Source: Alkalibacterium iburiense (GTDB lineage Bacteria > Bacillota > Bacilli > Lactobacillales > Carnobacteriaceae_A). From it: 10,548 nucleotides of DNA. Numbering within the stretch: the stretch's first letter is position 1; each line of letters starts with the position of its first letter. The DNA is taken from positions 1-10,548 of the forward strand of contig NZ_BAAACW010000032.1 in the NCBI RefSeq assembly GCF_039521845.1, written 5' to 3'. Both the position numbers and the translations under genes were made by a program. Positions 6,737 to 10,548 of the stretch are shown here, piece after piece. Below the pieces are notes generated by a model. That model saw only the letters and a list, made by a program, of their open reading frames with translations. It ran no database searches and had not been told where the DNA came from.

Positions 6737-6994
6737 TTATGAATCACTCTCATTCCTACGTGAGCGTTTAAGCAATCGTTCTCGCTTGCTCTTATTCTCA
6801 TTTAATCGCTTTTGTTTTTCATCTCTATCAATAGACACAACAACCCATTGTTGGTCCCGTTTTTCCACTACGAAAACATCTCCCTTTTGATAGGGTTGGG
6901 GCAATTCTGTTACAGGAACAATAATGGGTGTGTCTTTTGTATCTAATACAAGTGTTGCGAGATTATTTTCTATTTCTTCAAGTACAGCGTACAT
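6737..6994 (-). CDS. DUF3006 domain protein
   Basis: Protein of 85 residues resembling the DUF3006 family: a small all-beta module (about residues 1-56) with the pattern of alternating hydrophobic strands, AVLEEIENNLATLVLD, followed by YQKGDVFVVEKRDQQWVVVSID, then a highly charged, mostly basic helix (57-85). No signal peptide or membrane segment is seen, so it should be cytoplasmic. The biochemical role of DUF3006 is not known; it often sits beside or is fused to ComEC-like metallo-beta-lactamase-fold proteins, as here. The start codon follows the stop of that gene after one base, and its ribosome site GAGGTGG (7001-7007) is inside the preceding gene, so translation is probably coupled. It appears to be the last gene of the relQ operon, and no terminator follows. 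Confidence 0.8.
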   Translation of the reverse strand: MYAVLEEIENNLATLVLDTKDTPIIVPVTELPQPYQKGDVFVVEKRDQQWVVVSIDRDEKQKRLNENKSKRERLLKRSRRNESDS

Positions 6995-6995
6995 C

Positions 6996-7982
6996 TTATT
7001 CCACCTCAGTAAAAACGTCTATTTCTCCCTTTTCATTGAACATAACGCGAATCGTTCCATCTTTGTCCGTTCCATATACTGGTATTCCGTATCTATCTAA
7101 CCTCTCCAAAACTTCTTGATGAGGGTGACCATAAGAGTTATTGATCGACGCTTGATAGATAGCTATATGAGGACTAACGGCTTCAACCCACTCTTCACTT
7201 GTACTCGTATCAGAACCATGGTGGCCAAGCAAAAGTATCTCCGACTGAAGTTGGGTCATGGGTGAATCGACGAGAGACCTTTCTATTGAAGTAGAACTAT
7301 CCCCTGTTAGCATGAGGGACACCGTCCCTAAACGTATGCGTGTGACAATGGATTCGTCATTTTGATTCGACTCTGGTTGATCGGCTATAGGGTGTAAGAC
7401 TTCAACCATAAAACTTCCTACTTCTTTTCTATCTCCTCTTTTGGGTTCGACATACTCTGCAGATGACTCTAGTAAAGCATCTAATACATCGCTATAAACT
7501 TGCGAAGCACTATCCATTCCATTCATCCACACTTCGTCTACTTGAAAATAGTCTAAAACCAAATCTCCATTCCCAATATGATCAGCGTGATTATGAGTAA
7601 AAATAAGTAAATCTATTTTTCCACCGACTCCTATTTCATCATTTAAATACTGGATTATCTGATTACTGGAATCATTATGTCTACCTGTATCAATTAGTAT
7701 CGTTGAGCCATCTCCAGACTTTAACAAAGTTGAAGATCCTTGACCCACATCAAAGACAATCACCTCACCATTCTGCTCATCGTCTACTCCGGATGAGAAT
7801 GTTCTGTGCGTCCATTGATGGATTCTATGGTATATCTCATCTATATGAGACTCAATGGCATCTAATGAGTAACCACTTCTCTCAGCGGCTATTCCTAATA
7901 AAAAAGCAAGACCTATTAATATTAAAATTTTTGGTAATGAATAGGCCTTCGTATTCTTTCTTCTATTACGTTTTCTAGTCAC
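6996..7982 (-). CDS. Membrane-anchored ComEC/Rec2-like metallo-beta-lactamase-fold hydrolase
   Basis: Protein of 328 residues with a very basic N-terminus (MTRKRNRRKN), one hydrophobic segment (about 17-34) and a metallo-beta-lactamase-fold domain (about 72-328). By the positive-inside rule the catalytic domain should face outward. Metal ligands are visible: THNHADH with His130, His132, Asp134 and His135, Asp228 in LTGDSS, and His254-His255 in GHHGS; a late GHPH motif (285-288) completes the pattern seen in the C-terminal domain of the competence protein ComEC and its stand-alone relatives. The multi-helix DNA channel of ComEC is missing, so it is not a DNA transporter. A nuclease or phosphoesterase role is plausible but unproven. 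The start is GTG, with GGAGG (7991-7995) eight bases upstream inside the preceding gene and a three-base gap to its stop. Confidence 0.87.
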   Translation of the reverse strand: MTRKRNRRKNTKAYSLPKILILIGLAFLLGIAAERSGYSLDAIESHIDEIYHRIHQWTHRTFSSGVDDEQNGEVIVFDVGQGSSTLLKSGDGSTILIDTGRHNDSSNQIIQYLNDEIGVGGKIDLLIFTHNHADHIGNGDLVLDYFQVDEVWMNGMDSASQVYSDVLDALLESSAEYVEPKRGDRKEVGSFMVEVLHPIADQPESNQNDESIVTRIRLGTVSLMLTGDSSTSIERSLVDSPMTQLQSEILLLGHHGSDTSTSEEWVEAVSPHIAIYQASINNSYGHPHQEVLERLDRYGIPVYGTDKDGTIRVMFNEKGEIDVFTEVE

Positions 7983-7985
7983 TCG

Positions 7986-8885
7986 TTATTCCTCCAACAG
8001 CTGATTTCTCAAGCCTCTTAAATCTTCTGGCAAGGGGGCTTCAATAACAACAGGAGTGTGGGAAAACGGATGAATAAATTGAACTTTCTGGCAGTGTAGA
8101 GCTTGTCTACTGATTAAAGGAGGGTGTTTAACTTCTTTATACAGACTTTCCCCAATCAAGGCATGGCCTAGATAATGAAAATGCACGCGAATTTGATGTG
8201 TTCGACCTGTATGTAATATCACTTGAAGTTCGGTTGCCCGTTTAAACCGTTCTTTCACCCAGTATTCTGTTAGAGACGGTTTTCCCCCGCTGTCTACTGT
8301 TCGTTTAATAATTGACCCTTTTTCTCTTCCTATCGGCTCATTAATCAGACCATGGTCCTTTTCCACTTTCCCTTCAACATACACTAAATACTCCCTCTCT
8401 AATTCATTCCGTCTTAATAAACGATCCAGATAGGAGTGAGCTAAAGTATGTTTAGCAAAAATAATGACGCCGGAAGTATCCCTATCTAATCGGTTGACCA
8501 CGTGAATGGTCTGGTGTAAGTATCCTTTAGAAAGGATGTATCCTTTTACTCTATTAGAAATAGTATGATTTCTACGTTCTGGAGAAGGCACTGACGCTAT
8601 CCCAGCTGGTTTGTTGACAAACAAAAAATGCTCATCTTCATAAAGTATGTTCAATGGTTCGTGAGAAACTTCTAAATGTATATTCCCTTCTTCTTTTGGG
8701 AGGGTAACACTGACACGATCGTTTTTTTCGAGCGTTCGTCTCACCCTAGAATCTTCCCCATTCACTTTAATCTCGCCACCTTGAAACTTTAATTTCGCGA
8801 GTAGTCTTTTAGAGATTCCTTTTTCCTTAAGAAAATATTTCACTGTTTTATATTTAGTATCCGTTACTGTCCATTCAAATTCCAT
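7986..8885 (-). CDS. RluA-family RNA pseudouridine synthase
   Basis: Isomerises specific uridines to pseudouridine in RNA; relatives in this position resemble B. subtilis YjbO and streptococcal RluE/RluD-type enzymes. The exact RNA target cannot be assigned. The 299 residues show an S4-like RNA-binding region (about 12-62) and the synthase domain with the motif NRLDRDTSG (131-139), in which Asp134 is the catalytic aspartate. Most RluA members have His where Asn131 stands; position 131 varies within the family, so activity is still expected. Further family motifs are LEREYLVYVEG and LHTGRTHQIRVHFHYLGHALIGE. The ATG directly abuts the TAA stop of nadK, and the ribosome site AGGGAG (8891-8896) lies in the end of nadK, so the two are translationally linked. 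Confidence 0.93.
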   Translation of the reverse strand: MEFEWTVTDTKYKTVKYFLKEKGISKRLLAKLKFQGGEIKVNGEDSRVRRTLEKNDRVSVTLPKEEGNIHLEVSHEPLNILYEDEHFLFVNKPAGIASVPSPERRNHTISNRVKGYILSKGYLHQTIHVVNRLDRDTSGVIIFAKHTLAHSYLDRLLRRNELEREYLVYVEGKVEKDHGLINEPIGREKGSIIKRTVDSGGKPSLTEYWVKERFKRATELQVILHTGRTHQIRVHFHYLGHALIGESLYKEVKHPPLISRQALHCQKVQFIHPFSHTPVVIEAPLPEDLRGLRNQLLEE

Positions 8886-9686
8886 TTAATCTCCCTGTTC
8901 TAAAAAGGCATCCTTCACTCTATCCCAAAAATGGGTATGCTGGTATCTGGCAAACCTAATTCTTTCCTTAGCTATCTGAAAACGTAAATAATCGACATGC
9001 TTTTCTGTCGATACTAATTGATCAATAGATAATATAAAATTGTCTGTATCAATCGGTTTAATCTTAATCCACTCATCTGGAGCAATGACCATAGGAGAAC
9101 TTAATGTACGAAAAACCCGATTATTTAACGAGGCGATCTCCGTTAATTGAAGAGCTTCTAATCGTGGATGCAGGACAGCCCCGCCAATTGATTTATTGTA
9201 CCCGGTCGAACCGGTTGGAGTAGATATGTTTAATCCATCTCCTCTAAATCGTTCAAACTGCTCGTCTCTGATGTGCACATCGCATACTAGGGTACCATCC
9301 ACTCGTTTAATGGAAGATTCGTTCAATGCCAAAAAATGAGTGGTTTCCTTCTTATTTGTATAGATGACTTCGACATCAAGTAAGGGGTATTCCACATATT
9401 CCCCATTATCATTTTTGAGACTTGTCACTAATTCCTCAATATTAAATTCTCGCCAGTCAGTATAGAAGCCTAAATGTCCTGTATGTACACCTATAAAACG
9501 CACTTTATCCAACAAGTGAGCATATCGGTGAAAAGCAGACAGAAGTGTGCCATCTCCTCCTACAGAAATGATGATTTCAGGACGATGAGTGACTATGTCG
9601 AATTGAGCTTCTTCAAGAAGTGAATAGAGTTTTTTAGCTACACTCTTTGACTCTTCTGTAAAGTTGTGTACAATGGCTAATCTCAA
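8886..9686 (-). CDS. nadK: NAD kinase
   Basis: Phosphorylates NAD to NADP, the cofactor for reductive biosynthesis, in the cytoplasm. The 266 residues agree with Firmicute NAD kinases (also called PpnK). Diagnostic motifs are intact: GGDGT (43-47) with catalytic Asp45, LNESSIKR (121-128) with the Asn-Glu pair binding NAD, and the glycine-rich GDGLNISTPTGSTGY (149-163). The start is TTG, chosen because the conserved N-terminus MRLAIVHN begins there and AGGGAGGGG (9695-9703) stands eight bases upstream, within the end of relQ; no ATG fits. Five bases separate it from relQ, and its stop touches the start of the pseudouridine synthase gene. The order relQ-nadK-pseudouridine synthase is conserved in lactic acid bacteria. 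Confidence 0.97.
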   Translation of the reverse strand: MRLAIVHNFTEESKSVAKKLYSLLEEAQFDIVTHRPEIIISVGGDGTLLSAFHRYAHLLDKVRFIGVHTGHLGFYTDWREFNIEELVTSLKNDNGEYVEYPLLDVEVIYTNKKETTHFLALNESSIKRVDGTLVCDVHIRDEQFERFRGDGLNISTPTGSTGYNKSIGGAVLHPRLEALQLTEIASLNNRVFRTLSSPMVIAPDEWIKIKPIDTDNFILSIDQLVSTEKHVDYLRFQIAKERIRFARYQHTHFWDRVKDAFLEQGD

Positions 9687-9691
9687 GTCAC

Positions 9692-10333
9692 TTACCCCTC
9701 CCTGTTTCCATAATCTTCTTTGTAATAACGGTAATTCTTTCGTACCTCTTTAATTTCATCCCGAATGGTGGACATTTCTTCATCTAACTGAAAAGCTGAT
9801 TCTGCTGCTTTTTGTAGTCGTGTCTTTATATGACTTGGAAACTCCCCCTGATACTTATAATTGAGAGAATGTTCAATAGAAGCCCAAAAATTCATGGCTA
9901 ACGTTCGTATCTGAATCTCTACCAGTACCACTTTTTCTTCATCTATTAATTGGACAGGGTATTCACAAATTAAATGATAAGAGCGATACCCACTCTCTTT
10001 TTCATTAGATATATAATCTTTTTCAAAAACTACTTTTAAGTCTTTTCTGTTTTTTAATATTTCTACTACCTCTAATATATCTTCAACAAAAGGACACATT
10101 ATTCGAATACCGGCTAAATCTTCCATATCAGTTTCGAGCTTATTTAATGGTATTTTTCGTGTTTGAGATTTGACAAGTATACTGTTAACTGGTTTCACTC
10201 TTCCGGTAACGAATTCAATCGGGCCATGTTCTTTTCTTAAATGATACATCGACCTTAGACCTCTTAGTTTGACTTTTAATTCATCTACAGTCTGTTTATA
10301 AGGAAGCAGGAAGTTTTCCCAATTTCTATCCAT
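9692..10333 (-). CDS. relQ: Small alarmone synthetase RelQ (GTP pyrophosphokinase)
   Basis: Transfers pyrophosphate from ATP to GTP or GDP to make (p)ppGpp, the stringent-response alarmone. At 213 residues it is the size of the single-domain RelQ/SAS1 (B. subtilis YjbM) and lacks the hydrolase and regulatory domains of Rel. The synthetase motifs are visible: GRVKPVNSILVK (44-55), DMEDLAGIRI (69-78), EKDYISNEKESGYRSYH (104-120) and VEIQIRTLAMNFWASIEH (138-155) with Glu139. The C-terminal helix region (about 170-205) is the part used for tetramer formation in RelQ enzymes. The ATG at 10333 has AAGAAGG (10342-10348) eight bases upstream and its own promoter, so this is the first gene of the five-gene minus-strand operon. 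Confidence 0.96.
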   Translation of the reverse strand: MDRNWENFLLPYKQTVDELKVKLRGLRSMYHLRKEHGPIEFVTGRVKPVNSILVKSQTRKIPLNKLETDMEDLAGIRIMCPFVEDILEVVEILKNRKDLKVVFEKDYISNEKESGYRSYHLICEYPVQLIDEEKVVLVEIQIRTLAMNFWASIEHSLNYKYQGEFPSHIKTRLQKAAESAFQLDEEMSTIRDEIKEVRKNYRYYKEDYGNREG

Positions 10334-10378
10334 ACCTTCAACCTTCTTTGCTTTTTTTTAGGCGCTGTTCTTGTTAGT

Positions 10379-10402
10379 ATTATAACATGATTATGGTGTC
10401 AA
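10379..10402 (-). promoter_or_regulatory. relQ operon promoter (extended -10)
   Basis: On the minus strand a perfect TATAAT (10384-10379) is preceded by TG one base away (10387-10386), forming the extended -10 element TGnTATAAT. A perfect TTGACA (10402-10397) also occurs but only 12 bases upstream, too close for a normal -35 box. Extended -10 promoters can work without a -35. Transcription would start near 10372, with a leader of about 40 bases. Confidence 0.65.
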
Positions 10403-10466
10403 AACCCCATAATTTTAAGCACTTAATCAACTTGAAATGCTCAAAAGTATACAGTTTTAAAAAATA

Positions 10467-10484
10467 AAAGAGGGACTTCTCTTT
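10467..10484 (-). terminator. Weak terminator after the right-edge gene
   Basis: On the minus strand AAAGAG and CTCTTT form a six-base stem around a six-base loop, followed by a T-rich tract (TATTTTTT). It overlaps the stop codon of the partial gene at the right edge. The stem is short and AT-rich, so termination may be incomplete, allowing some read-through toward relQ. Confidence 0.45.
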
Positions 10485-10548
10485 ATGCCATCACTTTTTC
10501 CTGATTGTGTTGGTGTTTGATGGCTCTTTTAGCGTTTATTGCCATTAT
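10483..10548 (-). CDS. 3' end of an unidentified gene (partial)
   Basis: An open frame enters from beyond the right edge and ends with TAA at 10485-10483. The 21 visible residues end in KRAIKHQHNQEKVMA, a basic, polar tail. It is read in the same direction as relQ, and a terminator-like hairpin follows at its stop, which fits a genuine gene end. In other Firmicutes the genes upstream of relQ include those for a CYTH-domain protein and the Spx adaptor YjbH/SpxH, but the tail is too short to choose between them or anything else. Confidence 0.5.
   Translation of the reverse strand: MMAINAKRAIKHQHNQEKVMA

Noticed and set aside
6760..6795. Short inverted repeat (AGCAA...TTGCT) considered as a terminator for the GNAT gene
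   Set aside because: The stem is only about five bases and no T-run follows on either strand; it lies within the DUF3006 coding sequence.
6928..7978. Two plus-strand open frames opposite the MBL-fold and DUF3006 genes
   Set aside because: They are reverse-strand shadows of conserved coding sequence, without promoters or ribosome sites.
6996..7982. Full-length ComEC DNA uptake channel
   Set aside because: Only one membrane segment and the metallo-beta-lactamase-fold domain are present; the multi-helix competence domain is absent.

Overview
The window looks like chromosomal DNA of a low-GC Gram-positive bacterium, most likely a lactic acid bacterium (order Lactobacillales, Carnobacteriaceae-like). 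The evidence is a CtsR-type heat-shock control region in front of clpE, RF3 (prfC, common in lactic acid bacteria and absent from Bacillus subtilis), the Firmicute small alarmone synthetase relQ followed by NAD kinase and an RluA-family pseudouridine synthase, AT-rich intergenic DNA and strong purine-rich ribosome binding sites. The genus is inference. No mobile element, CRISPR array, tRNA or rRNA is visible.

Layout. 1-259 is a dense regulatory region: two sigma-A-type promoters, two complete CtsR operators and extra half-sites, leading into clpE (260-2497, +), which ends at a strong hairpin terminator. Converging on it is a secreted SleB/CwlJ-type cell-wall hydrolase gene (2567-3184, -). Next comes a two-gene minus-strand unit, an AI-2E/UPF0118 family membrane protein (5034-6164) followed 20 bp later by prfC (3421-5013), closed by a terminator at 3373-3415. 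A divergent promoter region (6165-6299) separates it from a GNAT acetyltransferase gene (6300-6734, +). The right third (6737-10333) is one tight minus-strand operon: relQ, nadK, an RluA-family synthase, a membrane-anchored ComEC-like metallo-beta-lactamase-fold protein and a DUF3006 protein, with 0 to 5 bases between genes. At the right edge is the last part of another minus-strand gene.

Working together. ClpE is a stress-induced unfoldase for ClpP, controlled by CtsR. RelQ makes (p)ppGpp, NadK makes NADP, and the pseudouridine synthase modifies RNA; this stress/translation trio is a known neighbourhood in lactic acid bacteria. The less usual part is the appended pair MBL-fold protein plus DUF3006, whose start signals lie inside or at the end of the preceding genes, so they should be co-translated with the relQ operon. 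The DUF3006 and GNAT genes converge with only two bases between stop codons and no visible terminator.

Most of the window is recognisable core genome. I do not see a clear-cut undescribed system; the best leads are the appended MBL/DUF3006 pair and the architecture of the clpE control region. There is no gene-free stretch longer than 300 bases.
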